A program made the translations under genes and the position numbers. Positions 1 to 8,486 of a DNA stretch of 44,524 nt are shown in pieces; within the stretch, counting starts at the first letter, position 1; each line of letters begins with the position of its first letter. The DNA is from an uncultured bacterium (lineage in GTDB: Bacteria; Cyanobacteriota; Vampirovibrionia; Gastranaerophilales; Gastranaerophilaceae): the NCBI GenBank assembly GCA_902796515.1, contig CADBOZ010000089.1, forward strand, positions 1 to 44,524, given 5' to 3'. The notes beneath the pieces are model-generated. The model had not been told where the DNA came from, did no database searches, and saw only the letters and a list, made by a program, of their open reading frames with translations.

Positions 1-124
1 AAAAATTATTACAATAAAAAATCTTTTCATAATTTGATTTTAACGATTTTATTAAAAAATTCAACCCGAAGATTGAGGATTTTTTAACTTATTCCCTGTA
101 GTATATCATTAAAGGGGAGATATT

Positions 125-586
125 TTGAAACAACTATTATCACTTTTTATACCTTTATTTCTGATAATTGCGCTTGTGATTAATCAGGTATTGCCTGCGG
201 ATGCCGCCAAAAAAACCGTTAAGAAAAAAGGCGTGAGTCAGGAGGTTTTAACCGAGTACACTGAAAATATTGATGCGCTCACCAAAAAAATTTATGAAAG
301 GGAATTGTATACCCCTGAAGATGCTAAAAATTTAATAGAATTAAAATTAAAGCTTGATGAATTAATGGACACACTTCCCGAAGCAAGTTTTGCACCTTTG
401 TATTTTAAAATAGGAAACATTTTTCGCTTAAGAGGCGATAAGGAAGATGCTGTTATTTGTTATCAAACAATACTTGAAAATTTCTATGATACGGCATACG
501 GCCCGAAATCAAGAGATATTCTGACAGATATGGGTGTTGAAATTAAACTTCCATCAAAAGAAGAAGATGAAGGCGAAGAAATTTAA
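125..586 (+). CDS. Exported TPR-like protein
   Basis: 153 residues starting at a TTG with a good purine-rich site (aggggaga, 113-120). Residues 1-28 form a signal peptide: a short basic start, a hydrophobic core and an ADA-type cleavage site. The mature part starts very basic (KKTVKKKG) and is otherwise helical. Residues 90-130 read like a tetratricopeptide unit (YFKIGNIF, then DKEDAVICYQTIL, then TAYGPKSRDIL), the form seen in outer-envelope TPR adaptors of the YbgF/BamD kind. One clear TPR unit is visible, so the family is not certain. It probably acts outside the cytoplasmic membrane as a protein-binding adaptor. No partner gene is evident; a separate promoter seems to start the next gene. 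Confidence 0.75.
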   Translation: MKQLLSLFIPLFLIIALVINQVLPADAAKKTVKKKGVSQEVLTEYTENIDALTKKIYERELYTPEDAKNLIELKLKLDELMDTLPEASFAPLYFKIGNIFRLRGDKEDAVICYQTILENFYDTAYGPKSRDILTDMGVEIKLPSKEEDEGEEI

Positions 587-587
587 T

Positions 588-615
588 TTGTCAAAAACTA
601 ATGTTATAGTAGAAT
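588..615 (+). promoter_or_regulatory. Candidate promoter for the gene at 661
   Basis: TTGTCA at 588-593 and TAGAAT at 610-615 are separated by 16 bp, which fits a housekeeping sigma promoter. A start site near 622 would give a leader of about 40 bases. AT-rich sequence makes chance matches common. Confidence 0.4.
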
Positions 616-660
616 ATATTAGTAAGTCATACTGTACACCCTTGAAGAATTAAAATTAAA

Positions 661-1380
661 ATGGTAGCTCCATACACCCAAACAGTTCAAAATACAGCAA
701 AATGTCCCCATGGTTTCCCCGTCGGCACATGTCCGATATGCTCCGGTATGGGCGGAGGTATGAAATCAAAAGACAGAGATAAGCCCAGAAAAGCGGGGGA
801 AATGAGCTACAACGAGTGCCTTGCGGAATGGCATAAAATGCAGGCAAAAAAAGATGCCAAAAATCAGGCAAAAATTCAAGCCGATTCTGACAGAATTCAA
901 AATTTAAAACAAAATGCTCTTCAGTCTAAAATCCTTGCAGGGCTTGATAAAATTCAAAAAACTTTTGATAAGATATCTCAAAACATCAACAATCTTCCTT
1001 CAGTTATAAAAGCACCGGCAAAATTCATTATGAATAACATTTTAAAACCGGTTTTAAATTTTGTTTCAAATGTGATATCATCGGCAACAAAAAATATTCA
1101 GGCGTTTTTTAATAATGCAACCAATTTTATAAGCTCCGTAACAGAGAAGCTTGCAATGGTTTTCGGGGAAATAAAAAATTTCAAAGACAATCAATTATTG
1201 AATAAAGCTAAAAAAACCTTAAAAACAATACTTTCTCTTCTGACCGAAGAAGAAGAGGAAGAAGCAAGCGAAGAAGCCGAAAAATTGAAAGCAAGAGAAA
1301 TCAAAAAAGTTTTAAAAGGTATATTCAGAATAAGAAATACCTCCAAGAAAGAACAAGATGACGAAGATAAAGCCGATTGA
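661..1380 (+). CDS. Zinc-knuckle-like protein of unknown function
   Basis: 239 residues; I do not recognise a named family. Near the start C15-x-H17 and C24-x2-C27 form a C-x-H-x6-C-x2-C knuckle followed by a glycine-rich turn (GMGGG, 29-33), suggesting a single bound zinc. Residues 60-95 are lysine- and glutamine-rich and probably coiled coil. Residues 95-190 alternate hydrophobic and polar positions in a way that suggests amphipathic helices able to lie on a membrane. The tail is highly charged, with a Glu run near 202-207. There is no signal peptide. The gene overlaps the next by 23 bases, so the two are probably co-translated. No strong ribosome site is seen before the ATG. The role is unknown. 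Confidence 0.7.
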   Translation: MVAPYTQTVQNTAKCPHGFPVGTCPICSGMGGGMKSKDRDKPRKAGEMSYNECLAEWHKMQAKKDAKNQAKIQADSDRIQNLKQNALQSKILAGLDKIQKTFDKISQNINNLPSVIKAPAKFIMNNILKPVLNFVSNVISSATKNIQAFFNNATNFISSVTEKLAMVFGEIKNFKDNQLLNKAKKTLKTILSLLTEEEEEEASEEAEKLKAREIKKVLKGIFRIRNTSKKEQDDEDKAD

Positions 1381-2884
1381 TGCATATAAAATTAAAACCA
1401 AAAGAAACTCGCCCACATACGATACATCAAGAGTAAATAAAGAAAACATAGCAAAAAATAATCTCAAAGGCGTTTTATTAAATACGTATATTAAGGACGG
1501 TTCTAAAAATCAGGAAAATTTCAGTAATTTTGATGAAATATCTTCAAGGCTCTTAATCCCCGAAAACTATAAAAAACCCGTTAAACAAGAAAGAGAGAAG
1601 GCCGAATCATTTGATATTAAAAAAGCAATGAAGCCCGTTCTGCTTGCGGGAGGAATTATCATAGGTACAATTCTCGGTTTAACTTATGCCGTAAACAAAT
1701 ATTCGGGTGCAATGGCAAAGGATGCGGGGCTTGTTTATCCTCCGGCTGTTGCAAGTAACAATAATCTAAATCAGGAACCGCATTTTGCATTTTATCAGGC
1801 TCTGCGTGACCCCAGTGCTCCTAAAGTAAGAGGTTTTATAGGTGTCGGCATAATGTCCGTTATGACTATAGCGGGAGAAAAACTTGTTGAAGCAATTAAA
1901 GAAATTTGGACAAAAAAACAAAATTGCGATATAGAACATGACCTGCAGGAAAATTTAATTAACGTCGAAACGGAAGTTTTTTCAGGGAAGCTTGACGTCG
2001 TAAACACTCTTTTAAAGGATACAACCGAATATTTTAAAGAAGCATTGGGCGATAAAAAAACAAAAAATACTAATTTTAAAAGCTATTTGAGTTTTAAGGG
2101 AAAAGATAAAGATAATAACGGCACAAAACCCGATAAGAAAAATATACTATATATTGCAGGAGCAATTGCGGGAATTGTCGGTTTGAGCTTTGCATTATTT
2201 AAAAATATTTCAAAAATACACTGCAACCTTAATGAATTTCAAAAAAGATTTTCCGACAAGGAAATAAGAAGTAATATTGCAAAAGCTATTGATATTTCAA
2301 AACGAGAAAACGATAAACAGTCTGCTATTAAAAAAATGTGCGATATTTTAAAATCAATAAAAGTTACGGAAAATCAAATGGGAGAAGAGCTCGGAAAGAT
2401 ACAGGGCATAACTCAAGATGAGATTTCTGCGGCAATAAAGAATATCAACAAAGATAAAATATTTAATGAAGCAAACGAAGTAATGTACGGAAGTGTTGAC
2501 CATCAGCAATATTATTGCTATATGGATGAAGTCAGAGGACACTTATATAACTGGCTTTTGCATCCTCAAAATAAATTTAATAAATATTTATTCCTCGGCT
2601 TATCGTTTATTTCAACAACAGGATATGTGCTAAAAGCTGTTGCGGATGCCGTTAAAGATGTAACCGTCGGAAAAGAAAACGCAAAAAGCGAATTAAATTT
2701 GAGAAAAAATTTAATTTCAACGGAAATAGAAAATTTTAAGGCAAAAAAACTGAGCGCAATTAATCCTTTAATTGAAAACTTTGATTATCAAATGAAAAAA
2801 GGTAAATCCAAACAGGAATTAAAAGAACTTGCCGAAAATATTTTATCCGAAATTAAAAACGGCCCGCCTTATGTTTATTCATAA
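1358..2884 (+). CDS. Multi-span membrane protein of unknown function
   Basis: 508 residues whose ATG lies inside the end of the preceding gene in another frame (23-base overlap). Hydrophobic segments lie near residues 93-115, 265-285 and 408-428, with long charged helical stretches between them. A short SYLSFKGKD element at about 241-249 resembles the SFKG/SFKA motif found near the start of many proteins in gut Cyanobacteriota. The 64-residue protein at 43134 carries SFKAN. There is no signal peptide and no catalytic motif that I can name. The overlap suggests a complex with the zinc-knuckle-like protein. The downstream neighbour is convergent, 332 bp away. Confidence 0.7.
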   Translation: MTKIKPIDAYKIKTKRNSPTYDTSRVNKENIAKNNLKGVLLNTYIKDGSKNQENFSNFDEISSRLLIPENYKKPVKQEREKAESFDIKKAMKPVLLAGGIIIGTILGLTYAVNKYSGAMAKDAGLVYPPAVASNNNLNQEPHFAFYQALRDPSAPKVRGFIGVGIMSVMTIAGEKLVEAIKEIWTKKQNCDIEHDLQENLINVETEVFSGKLDVVNTLLKDTTEYFKEALGDKKTKNTNFKSYLSFKGKDKDNNGTKPDKKNILYIAGAIAGIVGLSFALFKNISKIHCNLNEFQKRFSDKEIRSNIAKAIDISKRENDKQSAIKKMCDILKSIKVTENQMGEELGKIQGITQDEISAAIKNINKDKIFNEANEVMYGSVDHQQYYCYMDEVRGHLYNWLLHPQNKFNKYLFLGLSFISTTGYVLKAVADAVKDVTVGKENAKSELNLRKNLISTEIENFKAKKLSAINPLIENFDYQMKKGKSKQELKELAENILSEIKNGPPYVYS

Positions 2885-3216
2885 GTTATGGTTTACACAT
2901 TATTTCCTGCCGCTATAAAATTTTCTTTCCGTTACGGGTTTTATTAATGTTGTAGGGACTGTCTTGCTCCTTCACGTTTTAGGGGTAACTACGAAAACTC
3001 TTCGTTTTTGTTTACACCCTCAACTCAATCGCGCTTAAACATTTTACAAATACTCGTATCATTTACAGGCTTTTACAAACATTATTCTTGGCTATTTTAG
3101 ATTTTGCCATAATATAACCAAATATGCTTTAAAGCAGATAGCGAGTTATCTCTACATCTGCTTTAAAGTCCGGTTTGTTAATAAGGATTTTATTTCCTCT
3201 TGTTTTAGTATCTATT
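2885..3216. other. Non-coding gap between convergent genes
   Basis: 332 bp with no plausible gene in either direction. It holds a small imperfect hairpin (acgaaaac 2991-2998, gtttttgt 3004-3011) and a perfect 13-bp inverted repeat at 3127-3168. The part around 2950-3040 is less AT-rich than its surroundings and is a candidate for a dispersed repeat or small RNA, which cannot be decided from one copy. Confidence 0.5.
3127..3168. terminator. Perfect 13-bp hairpin, possible terminator
   Basis: Arms ctttaaagcagat (3127-3139) and atctgctttaaag (3156-3168) are exactly complementary around a 16-nt loop. It sits between two convergent 3' ends, where a two-way terminator is expected. Neither side has a clean run of T directly after the stem, so factor-independent termination is not certain; an RNA processing or stability element is the alternative. 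Confidence 0.5.
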
Positions 3217-6200
3217 TTACACGATTGATGATTGATAGTCAGCTGCACTGTATACTTTTAACAAGCTTTCAATATCAACTTTGTTACCAGCTCTAAATAC
3301 ATCAAATGAACTTTCGTAGTTTTGATGGTAAGATAACCAAGTTGCAACATCAGATGCAATTTTAGCAGTCCACGCATTCATATCGAGTCCGTTTTCTGTT
3401 TCAACATAGTCTTTTGTGAATATGTTTTCAATATAACTTTTCCCATGCTCGGTTGTTGGCTCATTACTGCTGAAATAACGATGTATTTCTACACTGCCCG
3501 ATATAACATGATTTGAAAATTTTTTGATTATTCCTTTTGAATCAGCCATTACATCTTTATTTATGATACTAAGATTCCAGCCTTCTCCGACTTTTCCGTC
3601 TTTGTTAACATCAAAGAATAATCTTAAATCTCTAACATTGTTGTTTGCGAATATTAGCGTATCATTGTCCCCTTCAATACTATCATCATAATCCATTATC
3701 AAAAGTTGAGATTTTTTGTTAAAAGTATTAACGGTATAAGTATCCGAGCCATTACCATATTCAGTGAAGCTATATCCGCCGTCAAAGATATCAAATCCGC
3801 CATTTTGATAAATGAATTCGTCATCTTTATCGCTTCCGTATATAAAGTCGCTCTTTTTACTGTCCGTAACGGTTAAACCTGTAGCAGCGTCATCTTCAAC
3901 ACTTAAAAATACAATGTTGTTTGTCTTGCCGTTTGTTTTAGCCAGATTTGTATCTGATGTTGCTTCAAGGAATGAATACTTTGTACCCTCTGCATCAATA
4001 AATTTGACTTTTGATAAATTAACATCGGTATCACCATTATCATCGGCTTGTTTGTATGTAATAGCTCTCCCTGTCCTGATAATACTTATTTCAAGTATTT
4101 TGTTTGCACTATCTTCGTCTTTGTAGTATAGAAAATACATATCGGCAGCCGATAGTTTTTCAATAGACTTATCTAAAGCTGAGATTTGAATTGTATCAAG
4201 TGCATCTTTTCGTGATGTAATTACGTTATCACCGCAATAGCCCCAGCTGTTATATTTTTCAACAAATGTATTTTTTGTTCTCGATGAGAATATAGTATCA
4301 TTCGCAATAGTACCGTATGTTTTATCTGATGTTGCCTCAATTTCCACATCCATATAAAAAGTATCAAAAAGAAAGCTATCATCTCCATCTATATCAACAT
4401 CTGTCGGATTTTTGACAAAATTAAGGAGCTTAACTTTACCTAATTCATTATCGCCCATTTCATCATAAACTGTTAAAACAACATCATTACCTATTTTAAC
4501 TGCTTCAATTTGTTCTTCAGATGAAAGTCCTATAAAGTTAATATCCAAACCGGAATCTTTTTTTAATACAATGCTATCAGTGCCAAAACCGCCTTCTTGA
4601 GTTAAATCAATATCGATTTTATTATTACCTGTGCCGAGATTAAAGGTCTCATTTTTAGATGAACTTTTAGCAAAGTCATTCAAATAAGTTCCCATGAATT
4701 TATTTTTCTTATTAGCAAATACTTCATATTGAACTTTCCTTAAATCACGCATATGTCCAAGTCCGTTATTGTATGTTGCATATACCTCTCCATTTTCGCC
4801 CAACACATCTTTTGAGGCAAGGTTATTTAGTGTTACACTGCCTTTGATTGTAGTATTTTGAAAGAATTGCGAAGCTTTGCTTAACGTATCATAATCTTCT
4901 TTTGTGATTTCTTCTTCTGATTCTTCTCCTGTTACAATTCTTGTATATTCACTATCTTCATCAATCGTAAATTCATCATTACCTGCAGATGTTACATAAT
5001 AAATAAGACCGCCTTCCGGAATATTAACCGCGGTATCCATTTGAGAATTTACGCTATCCCAGGATTTTTTTTGCACGGCAAAATAAACTGCATATAATTT
5101 ATTATCAGCATTTAACACATCTTCGGGAACTACATCAGTATCTGTTGTTCCGCAGTCTTTTTCAACAAGAGTTTCATATCCGTATTTTGCAACAACTTGA
5201 ACGGATTTAATTTTTTCTTGTTGTTCATCGGTATCCGTGTATTCTTTATTAATTTCAACCCAGGAATTCGTTGTATGATTCCAATTGTAAACAGTTGTTT
5301 GTTCTTTATAGCCATCAACATTTTTAATTTCAACAACCGTCTTTGTGTAGTCAACATAAATTAAATTACTGCTGCTATCATCAACAACAACATCCTTTAG
5401 AGCAGTACTTGTCGAAGATGTGATTGTTCCCGTTGCTTCATAGGTAATATCACTTGCATTATATACATCGATTTTGACATTCTTGCCATCAGCAGTAAAT
5501 TTCAGCTGATCTGAACTTTTAACATCATTAAAGTCCAATCTCAACTTCTCATCTTTGTTTAAGGTTATAGTGTCATTATTAAATTCGCCTTCAAAAGTAA
5601 TTAAATTTGAACCCGTACCAAGGTTGAATTTTTCAACTCCTGTTGTACTTTGTGCATTATTATTTAAGTATGTACCGGTCACCCTGCCTTTTTTGTTTGG
5701 TGCTACATTGTAATATGCTTCTTTTAATAAATCGATTTCATCAAAAAATTCAGAATCGGAGCTGATTGTAAGTTCGCCTCTATTCCCTAAGATATTTTTT
5801 GCTGCAATATTTTTAATAGTTATTGTACCTAAAGTTTTTGAAGTATCAGCGATTAATGTAGAATCGGTATCTGATTTTTCTTTTTGACCGTATACGGTAA
5901 TTAAGGCATCTTTTCCTTTGATTTCAAATTTAAATTGACCTGAAACATCATCTTTAAATATGAGCTTTGTCTTTTCACCTTTTACAAGATTAATAATGTC
6001 ATCTCCGATTTTCTTCGTAGCGTCAAAATGAATTTCATTATAATTTCCAAGCCCTGCACTAATTGTATCACTTCCGACTGAACCCGTAATAATATCATTA
6101 CCTGTGCCTGCGTTAATATTAAAACCTTTAAGGTTTTTGTTTTTATCTTCTTTTAAGTCATCTTTTGTATAATTTGACAGGTCAATAATATCATTGAACG

Positions 6201-6606
6201 CAGTTGCGGTTAATTTTGAACTTGTTGTGATATTTAAGTCATGTTCTAATGTGTACTTATTGAAAATATTTTTATTGATAATATTTCCGTCATTTATTAA
6301 ATCAATGTATGTATAATTGCTGCCGCTATAATAATCAGCGCCCACTACATACTTAAAAGAGTTTTTGCCGTTAGCTGAAAAATAATTAACTAAAGTAATA
6401 TAATTAGCTTTGTATGTTACTAAAACTAAATCACAGTCAACTATTTTGGCGCTTGTAAAGATATCCTGCGCATTTTTTATTTTCGATAAAAAACCAGTAT
6501 ATTTACCGGATTTTAATCTAATATCAACATCATCTTTTAATTCATCGATATTAAATAATTTTTTAACATTCACTTTACTTTCGTGTATGCCGTCCTGCAA
6601 TGCCAT
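3217..6606 (-). CDS. RTX-like exported repeat protein
   Basis: 1129 residues, acidic and rich in Asn, Asp, Thr and Gly, with almost no cysteine. It has no N-terminal signal peptide. Residues 165-190 contain glycine/aspartate nonapeptide-type repeats (AGTGNDIITG, SVGSDTISAGLGN) typical of calcium-binding RTX beta-rolls. FNLGTGSN and FNLGTGNN recur near 327 and 655, and a last glycine-rich patch lies near 970-1000 (GGFDIFDGG). A module of about 85 residues is duplicated at 261-345 and 588-670. RTX proteins without a signal peptide usually leave through a type I secretion system by a C-terminal signal. No such transporter is in the window, so the route is inferred. It may be a surface-layer or adhesive protein; no catalytic domain is visible. 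Confidence 0.75.
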   Translation of the reverse strand: MALQDGIHESKVNVKKLFNIDELKDDVDIRLKSGKYTGFLSKIKNAQDIFTSAKIVDCDLVLVTYKANYITLVNYFSANGKNSFKYVVGADYYSGSNYTYIDLINDGNIINKNIFNKYTLEHDLNITTSSKLTATAFNDIIDLSNYTKDDLKEDKNKNLKGFNINAGTGNDIITGSVGSDTISAGLGNYNEIHFDATKKIGDDIINLVKGEKTKLIFKDDVSGQFKFEIKGKDALITVYGQKEKSDTDSTLIADTSKTLGTITIKNIAAKNILGNRGELTISSDSEFFDEIDLLKEAYYNVAPNKKGRVTGTYLNNNAQSTTGVEKFNLGTGSNLITFEGEFNNDTITLNKDEKLRLDFNDVKSSDQLKFTADGKNVKIDVYNASDITYEATGTITSSTSTALKDVVVDDSSSNLIYVDYTKTVVEIKNVDGYKEQTTVYNWNHTTNSWVEINKEYTDTDEQQEKIKSVQVVAKYGYETLVEKDCGTTDTDVVPEDVLNADNKLYAVYFAVQKKSWDSVNSQMDTAVNIPEGGLIYYVTSAGNDEFTIDEDSEYTRIVTGEESEEEITKEDYDTLSKASQFFQNTTIKGSVTLNNLASKDVLGENGEVYATYNNGLGHMRDLRKVQYEVFANKKNKFMGTYLNDFAKSSSKNETFNLGTGNNKIDIDLTQEGGFGTDSIVLKKDSGLDINFIGLSSEEQIEAVKIGNDVVLTVYDEMGDNELGKVKLLNFVKNPTDVDIDGDDSFLFDTFYMDVEIEATSDKTYGTIANDTIFSSRTKNTFVEKYNSWGYCGDNVITSRKDALDTIQISALDKSIEKLSAADMYFLYYKDEDSANKILEISIIRTGRAITYKQADDNGDTDVNLSKVKFIDAEGTKYSFLEATSDTNLAKTNGKTNNIVFLSVEDDAATGLTVTDSKKSDFIYGSDKDDEFIYQNGGFDIFDGGYSFTEYGNGSDTYTVNTFNKKSQLLIMDYDDSIEGDNDTLIFANNNVRDLRLFFDVNKDGKVGEGWNLSIINKDVMADSKGIIKKFSNHVISGSVEIHRYFSSNEPTTEHGKSYIENIFTKDYVETENGLDMNAWTAKIASDVATWLSYHQNYESSFDVFRAGNKVDIESLLKVYSAADYQSSIV

Positions 6607-6901
6607 TATGCTCTCACTTTCGTTATACTATACCTGCAATTTTATTTTTATACATTTATTACAATATATCCATTAAATATTTTATTGTATATTCGGAATT
6701 TTGTAATTTTTATTAGAAAAATATACGTTAAATTAATTAGTACATTTATAATAAACTTATATCAAAGAAAAATATTAACGAAGTGCTATTGCTTTTCCTA
6801 CCGGCAAATCTCTACACTACAAATCTGCCTCTATTGCCCTATAATTAGGCATAGTTATGATAAAATTCCCATCACAACTGTCCTGAAAACCTATACTTAT
6901 A
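6607..6901. other. AT-rich non-coding leader region
   Basis: About 295 bp upstream of the RTX-like gene and downstream of the tRNA terminator. Open frames here are low-complexity and look like chance. TATAGT/TATAAC-like boxes near 6620-6630 on the minus strand may belong to the RTX-like gene promoter, but no convincing -35 box pairs with them. The length hints at a long regulated leader for that gene. Confidence 0.4.
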
Positions 6902-6939
6902 ATAAAAAAGATACCGGCATAAGCCAATATCTTTTTTAT
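6902..6939 (-). terminator. Intrinsic terminator of the tRNA gene
   Basis: Perfect 12-bp inverted repeat: ATAAAAAAGATA (6902-6913) and TATCTTTTTTAT (6928-6939). Inside it is a second GGC/GCC pairing (6916-6918 with 6923-6925). On the minus strand the stem ends in a T run directly after the tRNA CCA end, so it should stop tRNA transcription. Confidence 0.8.
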
Positions 6940-7022
6940 GGTGTCGTAGGGGGGACTTGAACCCCCACGGATTTCTCCACATGCTCCTGAAACATGCGTG
7001 TCTACCATTCCACCACTACGAC
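6939..7022 (-). tRNA. tRNA-Leu, anticodon CAG
   Basis: An 84-nt class II tRNA read from the minus strand. The acceptor stem GTCGTAG pairs with CTACGAC, followed by discriminator A and an encoded CCA (complement of 6939-6941). The D arm contains TGGTAGAC. The anticodon stem CATGT/GCATG encloses the loop TTCAGGA with anticodon CAG (complement of 6987-6989). A long variable arm (GGA-GAAA-TCC) marks it as a leucine tRNA, and the T arm is GGGGG-TTCAAGT-CCCCC. It reads CTG codons. All arms pair well. Confidence 0.96.
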
Positions 7023-7034
7023 ATATTTAATCAA

Positions 7035-7064
7035 ATTTTACAACAATTGGTATAAAATATGCAA
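7035..7064. promoter_or_regulatory. Divergent promoters for tRNA-Leu and the gene at 7095
   Basis: Minus strand: TTGCAT (complement of 7059-7064) and TAAAAT (complement of 7035-7040), 18 bp apart, would start transcription just before the tRNA 5' end at 7022. Plus strand: an extended -10 box TGGTATAAA at 7048-7056 would start near 7063, about 30 bases before the ATG at 7095. Confidence 0.45.
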
Positions 7065-7094
7065 ACATAAATTTTCTCATGCTAGAATAAATCT

Positions 7095-7829
7095 ATGACA
7101 AAAGATATTATTGCTTTTTGGGGATATCCCGAAAAAAATATTACAGATAAAACCAAACTTGAACATCCGGATGCGTTATGGATTGATTTAGACATAAACT
7201 ATAATTACCCTGATTTAAAATTAATCCCTGAAAATTACTGTGTAATTATAAAAAACATCGTAAACAATGCTTTCTGTTTAAAAGACAGGATTATCAAAAT
7301 TTTAGCTCCGATAGGAAAAGATAAATGTGACAGCGCATATTTTATAAGCGAAATATTAACACTCGAAGGTTTTGATATAGTTCAAACTGTTTTTGAGGAC
7401 AAATGCAAGGATTATAACAGCTTAAAACTTCCGATTTCAACAAGTAATCTTCCTTTAAGAAAAAAAGTTGAACTTATAACCGGCAATATAATTGACCGAA
7501 AAGATTACCAAAATCTTGAAAAATGCACTCCTGCGTTTGGTTTTTGGGGTGTTCCGCCGAATGACCTTTCTATTTTGGAACTGTTTCCCGATAACACCGA
7601 AGTTTTCGGGTGGATAAGAGCTGTAGAAGCGGGATATCCGGGTGATTTCAACATTGAAACTTATGTGAAAAAAGATTTACCCACAATATTTTTCACACAG
7701 GCATTTTGTTCTAAAACAGCTCTTGCAAAATATCTTGCAAATAAATATGAAGGGCTTTTTATAGACATTGATGCCGTTCCTAATAATTCAACAAAAGCAA
7801 AAATAGAAGCATTTTTAAAATTGAGGTAG
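7095..7829 (+). CDS. Partner protein of a BadF/HgdC-type ATPase
   Basis: 244 residues, cytoplasmic, no named family recognised. It has an internal two-fold feel: FWG-x-P occurs at residues 8-12 (AFWGYP) and again at 150-154 (GFWGVP), each starting what looks like a beta-strand/loop unit. Cysteines lie at 49, 61, 78, 104, 144 and 205, enough to bind an iron-sulfur cluster. The gene is followed after 3 bases by a BadF/HgdC-type activator ATPase. In characterised systems such activators pass electrons to a 2-hydroxyacyl-CoA dehydratase or double-cubane protein, but those partners are usually much longer. I infer that this is the electron acceptor or adaptor of a reduced system; the reaction is unknown. 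Confidence 0.6.
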   Translation: MTKDIIAFWGYPEKNITDKTKLEHPDALWIDLDINYNYPDLKLIPENYCVIIKNIVNNAFCLKDRIIKILAPIGKDKCDSAYFISEILTLEGFDIVQTVFEDKCKDYNSLKLPISTSNLPLRKKVELITGNIIDRKDYQNLEKCTPAFGFWGVPPNDLSILELFPDNTEVFGWIRAVEAGYPGDFNIETYVKKDLPTIFFTQAFCSKTALAKYLANKYEGLFIDIDAVPNNSTKAKIEAFLKLR

Positions 7830-7832
7830 CAA

Positions 7833-8486
7833 GTGACTGATATATATATTGATGCCGGAACAACCTGGACAAAAATTTTAGAAGTAAAAGGTGATAAAAA
7901 AACATACAAAACAATAAAAAGCGGAAAACTTAAAGACTTATATTCCGATTGCAAAAAAGCAACCGGACATACCTCAATAAAAACGGAAAAATACGTAAAT
8001 GAAGCAGTAGCGCTCGCTATGGGGGCTAAAAAATATCTTGAAAAAGATTGCACCGTTCTTGATTTAGGTTCAAGAGATATCAAATGGGTTAAATATCAAA
8101 ACGGCAAATTTAAAGACATGGACTGGAATACAGCATGCGCAAGCGCCACGGGAGCAACAGTTGAAATGCTTTTAAAATTTTACGGTTTAAAAACCGAAGA
8201 TTTAGAATTTACAAAAGAAAAATATACAATAACATGCGGAATATTCGGATTGGAAAAAATAATGGATGACGTGTCACACGGGCTTAAAGCATCCGTTGCG
8301 GTTTCAAAATTCGTACACGGACTTGCCTATAACGCTTATATTTTTACCAAAAAATCAGAAAACATATGCATATCGGGCGGTTTTTGCGAAAACAGGTGTT
8401 TTATGGAAAGTTTAAAACAATATGCAAACGTAATTCCTCTCGGACGATACGTTCTTGTTGACGGTCTTTTAAATGAAAATCAGTAA
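7833..8486 (+). CDS. BadF/HgdC-type ATP-dependent reductase activator
   Basis: 217 residues starting at GTG, with a gaggtag ribosome site overlapping the previous stop codon. It has the ASKHA actin-like fold motifs of the BadF/BadG/BcrA/BcrD family: phosphate 1 loop DAGTTWTK (7-14), phosphate 2 loop DLGSRDIK (77-84), and an adenosine motif ISGGFCENR (180-188). Cys102 (in NTACASATG) matches the cluster cysteine of NDKCAAGTG in HgdC. Cys135 (in ITCGIFGLE) matches the second one in STCTVFAES, so a [4Fe-4S] cluster bridging a homodimer is likely. Family members use ATP to push a low-potential electron to a partner. It is somewhat shorter than HgdC (about 260). The 3' end overlaps the convergent cheA by 7 bp. 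Confidence 0.85.
   Translation: MTDIYIDAGTTWTKILEVKGDKKTYKTIKSGKLKDLYSDCKKATGHTSIKTEKYVNEAVALAMGAKKYLEKDCTVLDLGSRDIKWVKYQNGKFKDMDWNTACASATGATVEMLLKFYGLKTEDLEFTKEKYTITCGIFGLEKIMDDVSHGLKASVAVSKFVHGLAYNAYIFTKKSENICISGGFCENRCFMESLKQYANVIPLGRYVLVDGLLNENQ

Noticed and set aside
6583-6960. 125-residue open frame on the plus strand upstream of the tRNA
   Set aside because: Low-complexity translation of AT-rich DNA (Ile, Tyr, Phe), runs into the tRNA gene and overlaps the start of the RTX-like gene.
7661-8083. 140-residue open frame on the minus strand
   Set aside because: Antisense to the two well-supported genes of the BadF/HgdC-type pair; no start signal or family resemblance.
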